Shown: piece by piece, positions 38,109 through 48,528 of the stretch | How the letters are laid out: each line of letters opens with the position of its first letter | Position numbering within the stretch: the first letter of the stretch is position 1 | The notes under the pieces: model-generated | Databases searched by the model: none | Told to the model about the DNA's origin: nothing | Seen by the model: the letters and a program-made list of their open reading frames with translations, nothing else | Assembly: GCA_905250115.1 (NCBI GenBank) | Contig: CAJNOI010000019.1 | Location: 494,030-558,029 of the forward strand | Reading direction: 5' to 3' | Length of the DNA stretch: 64,000 nt | From: Adineta steineri | Lineage: Eukaryota > Rotifera > Eurotatoria > Adinetida > Adinetidae | Program-made: the position numbers and the translations under genes

Positions 38109-38936
38109 TTTATTTTAAAGAAATAAAAACATGTCTTTAAGCATTCTGAAACAGAAAAATCTTGTTTATCTATTTGATTTATATTGAATGAATCATAATT
38201 CTACTTTGAGTCATTAATTGAATCTATTTAACAATTTTTTACTAATTTTAATTAATAAATACACCAGAAAAAGCTTCTATTTCACTCTCATACAGTAAAC
38301 GAATGATTTTCTTTTATTAAAATATACAAACTTCACTACTTCCTATTTAAATCATTCAACTGATAAGAAAGATTAATGTCGATTTATATAGTAGCAAACT
38401 TGTTTTTTTCTCTCTTAAACTATTGAATATTACTCATTGTTAAAACATTGCTTTTTTATCCACTTATATTAAAATCCAAGTTGGAAAAAAAACATTGATA
38501 AATGACGATGTTTTGTTTTTATGTAAATAAAAAACAAAATAGGTATTCAGTCTATGACATACTTTGTATTTTGTACCTAAGCAAAGAATAACACATATTT
38601 ACTATACGATTTCTACATCATTATGCGCACATCATTTTGAAGTAACGAAAGAAAACCTAGTTTAGTAAGTATCATTTATTCGATTAGATATCAGACTAAT
38701 ATCTACTAATTATAATGAAAATTATTCAAATCTTGTAAATATCATATACATTTTTTCGAACTAAAGGTAAATATTGTCATGATTTACTTATACAATCACT
38801 TGTTTTTTTACATAAGTTGTCTGCATAAAAATCAATGAAGCTTAACTGAATATTTTATGTATCATCAAATGACAAAAAGAAGTTATGTACATTTAGTTAT
38901 ATTTTATTTTAGATTTCTTGATAAAAAAATTCGAGG
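38109..38936. other. AT-rich spacer between the two intronless + strand genes
   Basis: Polyadenylation-like AATAAA signals follow the first stop (about 38123). The rest is AT-rich with short homopolymer runs. The GTPase ATG follows AAAAATTCGAGG. No repeat or further gene is seen. Confidence 0.4.
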
Positions 38937-41792
38937 ATGTCTCATCTGATGTCAGCAGGTCCATTAGATGATCATCGCTCAAATTTTAATAATATACCAA
39001 AAATACTTCTTATCGGTGAAACAGGTGTTGGAAAATCAACATTTATTAATTATTCGTGCAATTATTTTAATAACGGTAGTTTAAATAATCTTAAAATTGC
39101 TGTTCCATGCAAACATCATCCATATTCTACTGAAAACTACTCACATAATGAATCAAATCTATATGATGATACTCAATCAAAAACTAGTGATTGTACTCAA
39201 TATATTTTTACTGATTCAACAACAAATAAGCAATATTTATTTCTTGATACTCCTGGTCTTTCTGATACTCGCGGTACTGAACAAAATGAAAATAACATTA
39301 ATAAAATGATTGATGCTATAACAGGTTTAGGTAATTTAACATCTGTTATTATTCTTATTAATGGATCTATGAATCGATTAACAAATCATCTTCGTACTAT
39401 AATTACTTGTTTAAATCGTACTATACCTGATATTATTTTAGAAAATGTTATTGTTATATTAACGAATGTTAAAAAACATGAATCATCATTTGATTTAAAT
39501 ATATTAAATTTACATGGTAAAGTTTATCCATTTCATATGCAAAATGGTGCATTTGTATCAAATCCTCAAACATGGAATAAAAGTATTTATGATAAACTTC
39601 AATATGATTGGAATTATTCAATGAAACAAATTAAAATAATAATTGAAACAATTGATTCATTTAAACAATTATCTATTGATTCATTTATACAATTAAAACA
39701 AATTCGTAATGATATTAAATTTATTATACACGAAATACATTTAGAAATAACTCAAATACAAAAAATTCAAAATGAATTATTCCAATTAGATTTTGCATTT
39801 CAACAAGCAAATCAAGATACAATTACATATCAAGATTATATTCAATTTCAAACAATTGAAAAAATTGAAATAGTTGATGCTGAATATCATAGTACTTTAT
39901 GTGCAAGTTGTAATCAAGTTTGTCATAATCATTGTCATTTAAATGAAACAACAACGATCGGTGCACAAATATTTTCTCGATGTAAAGTTATGGTAAATGG
40001 TAAATGTCAACAATGTCCAAATCATTGTTCATATATAAATCATTATCATGCGAAAAAAACTATTCAGATAACACAAGAAAATTTATATGATATATTAGAT
40101 GATTTAAAGAAAACATATAATCAAGCATGTGCAAATAGTACGAACTATCAAGAAAGAATCTTAACAATAAAGGAAACAAAAGAAATATTAGAAAAAACAT
40201 TGAAGAAAAAAATTCATGATATTAAAAAGAAATCTATTGAATTATATCAAATATGTTCATCATTTAATTTATCTCAAGAATTTAAATATTTAATAAAACA
40301 ATTAAAATTAGAATCAAATTTAATAAAAAATCATGAAATAAAAATACAAACTGATAATATAATAAAATATTTAATTAAATTTATTTATTCAATTGAAGAA
40401 AATCGTCAAAAACAATCATCAATGAAAATTATTGATAAAGAACAAAGGCTTGAAGATAATTTACCTGATATTAAACTTTTAAAAACAGTTGATTTAATTC
40501 AATTATATCATAAAACAAATGATCATAAATTTTTAACATTAATTTTAAATGAACTTCATCAACGTGCACAAGGTAAATCAACAAATCCGCTATTAACACC
40601 AAATGAAATTATGATAATAAATAAAAAATTAGAAAAATATAAATATAAAAATATTCAAGAATTAAGTTATTCATATCATAAATTACAACAACAAATTAAT
40701 AAGATTATCGATTCGGATATTTTTCAAATTGTTAATGTTAATTCTGAACTTTTAATTGAAAATTTTATAGTTCAAACATTATTAGATGATAAAGAAAAAA
40801 ATGACGATAATCAAGATACAGATGTCGATGCAACGTTACATTCATTTCAAGAATTAAATGTTTCAACAATTTCTTTTTCTTCGTATCCAAATACACGACG
40901 AACATCATCACAATCAATTCACTCGCCTCCTTATCCAAATGTAGCACCAATACCACAACCAATTTATCCACCTCCTTATCCAAATGTAGCACCAATACCA
41001 CAACCAATTTATCCACCTCCATATCCAGATACAGTATCGAAAACATCTAATATTAATATAACATCCATTGGATTTTCTCATTTAACATCAGCTCCTTATC
41101 CATCAGTTAACCATCCATTACGTATGCCAGATTTACCAGATGATTATTTTTCAACTAGTTTTGATAGTAAACAATCGGCACCAGGAGTTTTTCGTCTAGA
41201 AGATTATCGACATGATTCAGGTGATAAAAAAAGTACAACATCATCAATTGATCATCATGAACATATGCCAATGCCAATAAATAATCAACCACAATCAAAT
41301 AACAACGCAGAATATCAACATATAATATTAACAAATAATCGTACCTCAATACCTGATATAATATCATTCAGTATTGATTCAATAGAATCTTCCAAATCTC
41401 TCTTAAGATATCTACCAAATGATATAGCTACTAGTCTCGCTAATGAAAATTTGCATCTGTTGGATAATTCACGTTTGTTATCAATGTATACTAATGCAAA
41501 TCTTACGGAAGATCAATCTCAAAAAGAACTTATTTATCAAGAACTTCATCGACGATGTTATGGTGAATATCCAATGTTAATTAAAGAAAACAAAAGTTTA
41601 TTTGATGAAAAAATGAAACTTAATCAAATGAAAACAATCGATGAACTTGTTAGAACACAATTAATAACTAATAGAAAAATTCGACAACATTTAAAAAATA
41701 ATGATGTTACATTAATCAATGAAGTACCATTAGACTTAATTATTGAAGCCAATGTTTTAAATCAATTAATCTTATTAAAAAGTCCAATGTAA
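38937..41792 (+). CDS. AIG1/GIMAP-like GTPase with Cys-rich middle and duplicated C-terminal domain, intronless, 951 aa
   Basis: Residues about 20-220 form a TRAFAC-type G domain: P-loop GETGVGKST (27-35), switch II DTPGLSDTRG (104-113), and a G4-like TNVKKHE (176-182) in place of T/NKxD. The layout is closest to AIG1/IRG-like GTPases of immunity and membrane remodelling. Coiled coil follows. A Cys/His-rich patch (about 320-370: CASCNQVCHNHCH, CKVMVNGKCQQCPNHC) could bind zinc. A domain of about 100 residues at roughly 515-615 recurs at roughly 835-951, the two copies sharing LYxxxxL, ELHxRxxG, KL-x(2)-K-x-K-x-I and EL. Between them is a Pro-rich linker with a 15-residue tandem repeat (YPPPYPNVAPIPQPI, near 663-698). 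No transmembrane segment. The full open frame is intact. Function unknown; it may belong to an expanded NTPase family. Confidence 0.8.
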   Translation: MSHLMSAGPLDDHRSNFNNIPKILLIGETGVGKSTFINYSCNYFNNGSLNNLKIAVPCKHHPYSTENYSHNESNLYDDTQSKTSDCTQYIFTDSTTNKQYLFLDTPGLSDTRGTEQNENNINKMIDAITGLGNLTSVIILINGSMNRLTNHLRTIITCLNRTIPDIILENVIVILTNVKKHESSFDLNILNLHGKVYPFHMQNGAFVSNPQTWNKSIYDKLQYDWNYSMKQIKIIIETIDSFKQLSIDSFIQLKQIRNDIKFIIHEIHLEITQIQKIQNELFQLDFAFQQANQDTITYQDYIQFQTIEKIEIVDAEYHSTLCASCNQVCHNHCHLNETTTIGAQIFSRCKVMVNGKCQQCPNHCSYINHYHAKKTIQITQENLYDILDDLKKTYNQACANSTNYQERILTIKETKEILEKTLKKKIHDIKKKSIELYQICSSFNLSQEFKYLIKQLKLESNLIKNHEIKIQTDNIIKYLIKFIYSIEENRQKQSSMKIIDKEQRLEDNLPDIKLLKTVDLIQLYHKTNDHKFLTLILNELHQRAQGKSTNPLLTPNEIMIINKKLEKYKYKNIQELSYSYHKLQQQINKIIDSDIFQIVNVNSELLIENFIVQTLLDDKEKNDDNQDTDVDATLHSFQELNVSTISFSSYPNTRRTSSQSIHSPPYPNVAPIPQPIYPPPYPNVAPIPQPIYPPPYPDTVSKTSNINITSIGFSHLTSAPYPSVNHPLRMPDLPDDYFSTSFDSKQSAPGVFRLEDYRHDSGDKKSTTSSIDHHEHMPMPINNQPQSNNNAEYQHIILTNNRTSIPDIISFSIDSIESSKSLLRYLPNDIATSLANENLHLLDNSRLLSMYTNANLTEDQSQKELIYQELHRRCYGEYPMLIKENKSLFDEKMKLNQMKTIDELVRTQLITNRKIRQHLKNNDVTLINEVPLDLIIEANVLNQLILLKSPM

Positions 41793-41874
41793 AGAAACGA
41801 ATATAATATATTTTGTGCACGAAATAAATATTTAGCTGTAATATGGAAATGTAGAATATAGTTCATCTGTTTCA

Positions 41875-42083
41875 CTGTGGGCGTGGGTGTATAAGTCATT
41901 CTTCTGTCATACTACACAGACATGACCGCCCCTGTGTTTTTTTTAAATTGCGATTTTCTGACCAACATGTGTTAGAGACTCTCGGTAAACGTTTTGAAAG
42001 CAAAAAATTAATTCCGAACACCTGAACGGATTAGCAGGTATTCGAGACACCTAGTACGAAATATCCTTGTCCCTTCTATTTTA
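41875..42083 (+). repeat. Unclassified dispersed repeat, copy 1 (pair with 53398-53510)
   Basis: It opens with GTGGGCGTGGGTGTATAAGT, followed by CATTCTTCTGTCATACTA. It closes with GACACCTAGTACGAAATATC and CTTGTCCCTTCTAT. Both blocks recur in the same order at 53398-53510. This copy has about 90 extra bases between them. No terminal inverted repeat, coding capacity or target duplication was found. The first block contains telomere-like GGGTGT units. Confidence 0.65.
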
Positions 42084-43250
42084 TATGTTACAGCTCACAT
42101 GAAAACTCAGTTGACTTTGGAATGCACGAAATAATTAAAAGAAAAAAATATCGAAAAAGATTTTTCTATTAGAATAATATAGATTATTTGTGTAGTGTCT
42201 TTTACAAAATAAAACATACATTAAAAATAACGACTAAAAATTTAGACGAACTCATTGTATCATACATTTATTTATTCGACGTTTGGTATTATAAAGATAT
42301 AAATTAATTGGTAGCCTCACAATATATTATTGCATAGCTTCTCTAAAATTATTATTTCCATAAATATTCTATATTAAAAAGTTTCGCTAAGATCTACTAA
42401 ATTAAATGTTTACGTTGCTTGTGTTATCGAGGTTCATTACTATGAAACATATAATGATTGAACATAATCTATGACGACATTTTTAATTAGATAAATCGAT
42501 GTGTTTTGTTTTTATAATTAAAATATTTTTATTTGATGAAAATATTTAAAAAGAAAATAATACACAATCGCACGTCTCTGTTGCTTTACGTTTATTTAAC
42601 TATTGGCTTTCATTTTTTCTGGAATGTGATCATAAATTTTAAAATCTCTTTCTCATATTTCTTTTTTTGATTTTATCATCGCACGTAATAAACATAATCT
42701 AACTAAAAATATTCATGTTTATTTCTCATGTGACCAATTCTACAAAATCTCGATCACAGAAGAAAAAAAACCTACGTAAAACTTTCTCATATTATTCTCA
42801 ATCAATAAAATCAATTTCTTAATATTATTATCATGGAAAAGAAATACAATATTATAAAAATTGAACAATTTATTTTTAGCCAATAATCCATGTCCCCACT
42901 TATAACTATAAAATATAGAAAAATACTCATTTAATTAATATTGAACCTGTTTCAAACTCATCTGCCACATATATTTATTCATATGTAAATAAAAATAATA
43001 CATAATAGAACAAATAACAACTTATTACTTGGTCTTTATGATGGTTTATTGATCATCTATTTTTAGTCTCTATATTTATTACGAAACAACTTTCATCTTT
43101 AGCACACAGAATTATTCTAATAATACATCAATCTATCACATTGAAAGACAAAATCATTGCTTTCTGCATCGGTATAGATATACATAAGAAGAATATAACG
43201 CACTCATATTATACACACCCAATCACACCTTCATTTTGTATTAATAATAA

Positions 43251-43296
43251 TATACCCTTTTTTTATATACGCAGCGTATATAAAAAAAAGGGTATA
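43251..43296. repeat. Near-perfect 22-bp inverted repeat (hairpin, 1-base loop)
   Basis: The left arm TATACCC-T7-ATATACGC and the right arm GCGTATAT-A8-GGGTATA are separated by a single A; they differ only by one base in the homopolymer. The stem is followed 14 bases later by the MITE-like element. Its position downstream of the methyltransferase suggests an intergenic palindrome, not a bacterial-type terminator. Confidence 0.8.
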
Positions 43297-43310
43297 CTAT
43301 TACTAATACT

Positions 43311-43410
43311 AGAGGTGTAAGCCGTCGGCTTGGACGCGCGTCGGCTCTAGCAAAAATGTCAGCTACCAGTCGTCGGTTTCAACAAAAATCGGCTGACGGC
43401 TTACATCTCT
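43311..43410. mobile_element. MITE-like element with 19-bp terminal inverted repeats, 100 bp
   Basis: The left end AGAGGTGTAAGCCGTCGGC pairs with the right end, in reverse AGAGATGTAAGCCGTCAGC. The inside is GC-rich (GTCGG units repeated in both directions). No clear 8-bp or TA target duplication is visible, so class and exact ends are uncertain. It has no coding potential. Confidence 0.7.
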
Positions 43411-43532
43411 ATATACGCATAAACTGATGACTAGAAAGTCTTTACAGTACATAAGATAATAGAGAAAAAGTAAAAAGATAAAAATAATAGTATATCCTTG
43501 TTAGGTAGTGATGTATTCTTCTTCTCTCCTGT

Positions 43533-43553
43533 CATATATATATATATATATAT
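43533..43553. repeat. (AT)n microsatellite
   Basis: An uninterrupted alternating A/T tract of about 20 bases in the 3' flank of the SABATH methyltransferase gene. Confidence 0.8.
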
Positions 43554-43835
43554 GATATGGGAAATTTTTTCTTGCGTTCCCTTCTTCTTGCTTCACATGA
43601 ACCCACATTCATCAGAGGATACATGCCTCACAATCCTATATATAATCTATTTTTTTAAAACTGTAGTATTATAATATAGCAAGTTTTAAAATCCTGTATA
43701 CATATCTCTCAACAATATCCTCTGTATATGTCGATGATTGATATCAAAAAATAAAAAAAAAATCTTTTTTTAAATTTATTCGTAAAAAAGAAAAAGAAAT
43801 ATTAAAAAAAAATTCAAAACAACATAAGGAAATAT

Positions 43836-44879
43836 TTATAGTTTTTTTAAAACAACATATGTTTGATAACATTTTATATCAAATTCATCCGGATTTTGTT
43901 GAACGTGTTCTTTATACAACTTCCAGAATTTATTTGATAATTGATCAATATCTTCTTTTGACCGCTTTCCAGTACTTTCTAATACTCCTCTTAATACGGA
44001 GTCTGTAGCACATCGTATAAATTCTGTTTGTTTTTCAGAAAATTCTTTTAATTCCATTTCATTATTTTTTAATTGTTCATAAAATTTAAAATCAACGGCT
44101 GACATATTTGAATGAATTACTTCAAATGAATTTTGATGAAATAATTCTTTATCGACACATTCATCATATGAACGTATATAAACTGGCAGTGTATAATTAG
44201 GTAATTCTACATTTGGTGATAAAATTGATTTAGCACATTTATATAAATTATGATATACACTTTCAGTCATAGTTATACCTTCATCATTAAAACAATTCAT
44301 TACAAGAATAAGAATACCACCTTGAATAAGTTCACGTGAACGATTTTCAAGAAAATTGCGATAATCATCACGAGCTTGTTTTTGAAATGCTTGAAGTTCA
44401 GCACCTTTAGCAAAAGTAGATATACAATGGTTTGTTATATTGCATGGTTTTTGAGAAAGCCAGTGAATAGAACCAGATGAATAACCAACAGTTAAACAAT
44501 TTGGTGGAAGACATTGTTTATAAAATGATTGACCAGTTGCTAAACTAAAAAAAATTTTTTTATCTTGCTCATTTGAAGTATCAAAGAATGATGTCCAATT
44601 ATTTGTTGGTAAATCAATGTGTACAGATAAAAATTGTTGATCTGTTTTTTTAAATTCTTGTATATAACTAATAATAGTTTTCATAGCATGCATAGAATTT
44701 GATCCATGAGATGAACCAAAATCAGCAATAAGTACAGGACATCTTCCAGGACGTATATTGAGATTTTTCATAGCATTCTTCATTAATGACGTTGAAGATT
44801 CAATAATTTCTCGTTGTGGTAATGAATTTGAATTATAGGATCCAAGCATCCCTGTTGTTCCACTTGTTTTTGTCGCCAT
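43836..44879 (-). CDS. SABATH-family (Methyltransf_7) carboxyl methyltransferase, intronless, 347 aa
   Basis: The protein follows plant SABATH O-methyltransferases (salicylate, benzoate, jasmonate, farnesoate, theobromine type). A Ser/Tyr-rich start GSYNSNSLPQR sits where plants have NSSYAxNS. The SAM-binding motif is DFGSSHGSNS (residues 53-62, plant DLGCSSGPNT). Then come SVHIDLPTNNW (plant VFFNDLPxNDF), GQSFYKQCLPPNCL and YSSGSIHWLSQKP (plant SSYSLHWLSQxP), GGILILVMNC and YTLPVYIRS. Full length (plant about 360 aa) with the substrate-contacting HW intact, so probably active. I chose the ATG at 44879 (MATKTSG) because the longer reading from 44954 adds only a duplicated PFIFR peptide. SAM-dependent methylation of a small carboxylic acid is known for the family; substrate here is unknown. 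The family is mainly plant and microbial, and the lack of introns suggests acquisition by transfer. Confidence 0.85.
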   Translation of the reverse strand: MATKTSGTTGMLGSYNSNSLPQREIIESSTSLMKNAMKNLNIRPGRCPVLIADFGSSHGSNSMHAMKTIISYIQEFKKTDQQFLSVHIDLPTNNWTSFFDTSNEQDKKIFFSLATGQSFYKQCLPPNCLTVGYSSGSIHWLSQKPCNITNHCISTFAKGAELQAFQKQARDDYRNFLENRSRELIQGGILILVMNCFNDEGITMTESVYHNLYKCAKSILSPNVELPNYTLPVYIRSYDECVDKELFHQNSFEVIHSNMSAVDFKFYEQLKNNEMELKEFSEKQTEFIRCATDSVLRGVLESTGKRSKEDIDQLSNKFWKLYKEHVQQNPDEFDIKCYQTYVVLKKL

Positions 44880-44901
44880 CTTACAAGTTCTTGTAATAAT
44901 T

Positions 44902-44961
44902 TGACGAAAAATAAATGGAAACATAATAATATGACGAAAAATAAATGGATACATGATAATA
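44902..44961. repeat. Tandem 30-bp duplication before the methyltransferase start
   Basis: Two adjacent 30-base copies (44902-44931 and 44932-44961) differ at two positions. Each begins TGACGAAAAATAAATGG. Because 30 is a multiple of three, the frame stays open and reads as two similar ten-residue peptides upstream of the likely start at 44879. It is probably 5' UTR. Confidence 0.85.
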
Positions 44962-47536
44962 GTAATATTCGTCCGTTGACGGCCATGTTTATATAGTGCA
45001 ATAGTTTACAAGGCTGGTTTTTTCTATCTTAAGGTACGCGGATGTAGGAAAATGTTAACTTATTTCCAAACGGATAAATATGATTGCGTAACTTCTATCT
45101 GGAAATATATTAGAGCAAAAACATTTTTACCTGTAGTAAGGGTATGTTTTATGTTAGGAAGTGACTACTTACTTCACAGAACGATAAAAGCAATCAACTG
45201 TGTCATACTTCCTACTTACTTTGTAATCTATGTACAAAATATTTCCCATGGGTCGTACAATACGTCAATAGCATATAGTTCGATTACTCATCTTGTCCGT
45301 CGCTGATAATTTCATATACAAACAACAATCATACATTTGTTTTCATATTATTATTCTCGAATGTTGAATATGAATGGAAAAAAAATTCAAGCATTAGTAT
45401 AACTATTTTTACTTCCTGATTATTAATATCAAGAATAGAATATATTACTTAGATCTAGTAGTCGTTTTATTAATCGTATTCCTACAAATGCAATAAATTT
45501 GAAATAGATATTTAAATTTCATGAATTGTTTTTAGAAGAATCGTTATCAAACGGAGCTTTGTATCATTTATTTTACTACGATTGTAAAATAGATCAAATC
45601 ATATTTAGTGGCATGAGTTATACTCAAATATAATATTTTTGTTCATTTTATCAAAAAAGTCTTTCGTTCATGCTTATATCTAGAATTTTGTTTTTGTTTA
45701 ACTACACCTGTAACGATACAAAAATTACCCAATGAGTCATCGAATGTTTTTATTCGTAACAAAAACATCAATTATCAAATTTCATCATAATTTTCATTAA
45801 CGACTATTTTTATCTTCAATTAAAAACTAATCAAGTATTTAGAATTTTCCTCGCTGGTTTTTATCCTTTATCTATCGTCATCAGACGTTGGATTTTAACG
45901 AGGATAAACGGTAAAAGGTAACAAAAAAGATTTATCATTATTGTCTATTACCCATTTATTATCAAAATCTTAATAAGAACAGAACAGAAAAAATAACAAA
46001 TATGCACACATTTTGACTCATTATTATTCATACAACATAATTACCGCAATAACGATTGCTGCAAAGCTACGAAAATAATGAATCATTACGTCACGCAAAG
46101 TGACTTACGGTAGTAGAAAAAATTTCTGTTTATTTTTTTCTCTCAGTTTTCAACGTGATAAGAATGTAAAAATAATAATCGATTTCTTTTATCATATAAT
46201 ATATATTGTATTTTAAAATAAAATATACGAAAAGATGTACAATGAAAACCTGTTTAATTTATAGAAGACAGTATATTTTTACATCACCCATTTTGATTAA
46301 AATCTTTTGACCGCAAAATTTCAGTTTCATCAAGAAATATTTAAAATCAACTTTAGATATTGGATTATAATTTATTCATTGAAGAGTGTGAGAAAAGAGT
46401 TTACTGTATATTGATAAATTGTTTTTGACAAAAATGTATAGCTTCGATGCTTAGATATTTATTCGATTTTAGAGCAAAAACTGCAACTAAACAATGATCT
46501 GTTCTTTGTAAATTATAAAACCTTTCACACTACATCTTTTTCTATAGTTTATTATTTGAGTATAACATATTTAATAAAAGCAATAGTCGGTTAGGGAATA
46601 TACTTGAGTTTGAAATGCTGTAAATAAAGAAACTATTTCTATATTTTTAATTTTGAAGAAAAAACGAATTCAGAATAGTTCATGGTTATAGATTAAATTT
46701 CATATATGAAAAATATTTTCTTTTGCTAATAACAAACTTGAATGTTACCTATTTGAATAAATTTAATCAATTTAAGAAAAAAAAGAAATTTAGATTAAAG
46801 ATAAAATTGATTATTTAAGTTTCACATTCATTACGAATATTGTTTTATAAGGAGGACATACGGGACATCCAGCGATTGCTTCTTTTTTCGCATAGAAAGT
46901 ACAGAACTGTTTACATTAAATTAACTTATCATCTAAGATATATAGATTTTGTATCATCTGTTTAGGTGTAATAGATAGAAATTTTAGAGAAAATATATAT
47001 AAATGGGAACCAGTCATCTCTCAAACAATGTACACAGAAAGAAACGAAGAAAAATTTGACAAAACTGCTTTGAAGTACTAAGATTTTCTCTTTTAGAAAA
47101 TTTTTTTATTTTGTCGCGTATTCGAATTTCAACTAAATTCTCATGTCAACTGTAACATATATAAAAGGATTCGAGTATGAGTTTGTAACCATCAGAAGAA
47201 ATAATAGTAAAATGTCATAGTTTAATACATGTTAAATAAAATGAACATGATCGCGTATAGTAATACTCATGAATAATCTCATTTATAAAGCTTTTTACAT
47301 TTCATCAATGTAATAAGATATTAACAAGTGATGATTGTAACACGTTTATTTAATCCTTAATTTTTTTTGTTCCGTAAGTTTATGCAAATATCATTTTTTT
47401 TGTTTAATTAACACGTATTGAAAAAAAATGAAGATTTTTATATGTCCTTTCCACTATCTATTTCATGTAAAATCATCTATTAACAATTAGAAAAACAAAA
47501 AACAGAAAAAAAAGAATTTTCTAATGTCTCATTCAA
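44962..47536. other. AT-rich spacer, about 2.6 kb
   Basis: This is the 5' side of the methyltransferase gene and the 3' side of the Ser-rich protein gene. An 84-codon frame at 45052-45306 shows no domain, codon pattern or splice context that would support a gene. An inverted pair GGAAGT/ACTTCC lies near 45160-45215. I see no repeat family, RNA gene or further exon. Confidence 0.4.
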
Positions 47537-48528
47537 TTATAATCGAACAGATTCTCTTTGTCGTGTATCATTAAAATGTTGTTCTTGTATAGTTTGATCT
47601 TTCATCATTTTTCGTACATTTTGTAAGACTTGTTTACTTTTTGCTGATACATTTCGTTTATTTTTATTAGATTCTTCTTGAATTTTTGTTTGTGATAATG
47701 ATGGTGGTGATGTTGATTGTCGTACATGTTCTCTACCTAAATAAAAACTTTCTACACATGATCGATGTTTATTATCATCATTTCGATTTGTTGAATTTGA
47801 AAGAGGCATAGATTGTCGACGTTGAATTGAATTTACAATTAAATCATTACTTTTCTCACTACTATGTGAATCAGGATATGTTGTTGTTGACCATTCTGAT
47901 GTTGTCGATGATGATGATGATGATATAGTACTTGCTGTATCATGATGATGATCTTCTTCTTCAGGTATATCAATGATACTTGATGGTGTTGGTGATGGTT
48001 CTTTAAGTTTAGTTGTTTTATTAAATAATTTTTCTAATGGTGTACGAGATTCCGATGGAGTATTATTATTTTCAATTGATTTCTGTTTTATTGATGATGG
48101 TATAGATTTTTTCTTTGATTTTACACGATTTTTTTGTTTCGATTGTCGATCAGATATATGTGTTTCACAATCAAATTCTGTATCATCAGGTTTAATAATT
48201 TTTTCATTTTTATTATTATTTAATATTTCTTTCTTTGATTTTTTCGATCTAGAAGAAAATAATTAATAATAGGATTTCGGCTTTTGCATATCTCTTACGA
48301 TTTTTTATGTTGTTGTGAACGTTCATTTACTGTTTGTACTGGTATACGTTTATAAACTGCTCCTTGTTGTGTTACACGGATACTTTCAACACGTCTTACA
48401 AATAATTTATTAATTTCTTCTTGATGATGTTTCGTTCCAGCTGTTTGTTGTTCACATATCGGTAATGATTGACGTTTTTTTCTTGATAAACAAATTAATG
48501 GTAAACATCGACCGAATAGTTGAACCAT
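47537..48528 (-). CDS. Unrecognised basic, Ser/Lys-rich protein, 2 exons
   Basis: Exon 1 is 48528-48300, up to the donor in AAATC|GTAAGA; exon 2 is 48248-47537, and the phases agree. The product is about 313 residues. The N-terminal 77 residues are the most ordered part (MVQLFGRCLPLICLSRKKRQS, then HQEEINKLFVRRVESIRV and VYKRIPVQTVNERS). The rest is low-complexity: Lys-rich (SKKSKKE, KSKKKS), a poly-Ser/Thr stretch, acidic EEEDHHHD, and a basic tail ending RESVRL. No domain, signal peptide or transmembrane helix is seen. The N-terminal Gly-Cys context and dibasic runs could allow membrane association or nuclear import, but this is a guess. Neighbours do not suggest a role. Confidence 0.6.

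Larger units (their letters stand above)
41793..43835. other. AT-rich spacer, GTPase to methyltransferase
   Basis: About 2 kb, tail-to-tail. Besides the repeat (41875-42083), the hairpin (43251-43296), the MITE-like element (43311-43410) and a (TA)n tract (43533-43553), I see only AT-rich sequence. Confidence 0.5.

Noticed and set aside
43311-43410. 8-bp target duplication for the MITE-like element
   Set aside because: Flanking octamers do not match under any of the possible boundaries, so the class was left open.
45052-45306. 84-codon open frame in the spacer upstream of the SABATH gene
   Set aside because: No domain, no homopolymer-free codon pattern, no splice or promoter context; expected by chance in AT-rich DNA.
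47973-48266. 97-codon frame antisense to the Ser-rich protein
   Set aside because: Mirror of low-complexity Ser/Lys codons on the coding strand; the minus-strand frame has the splice sites.
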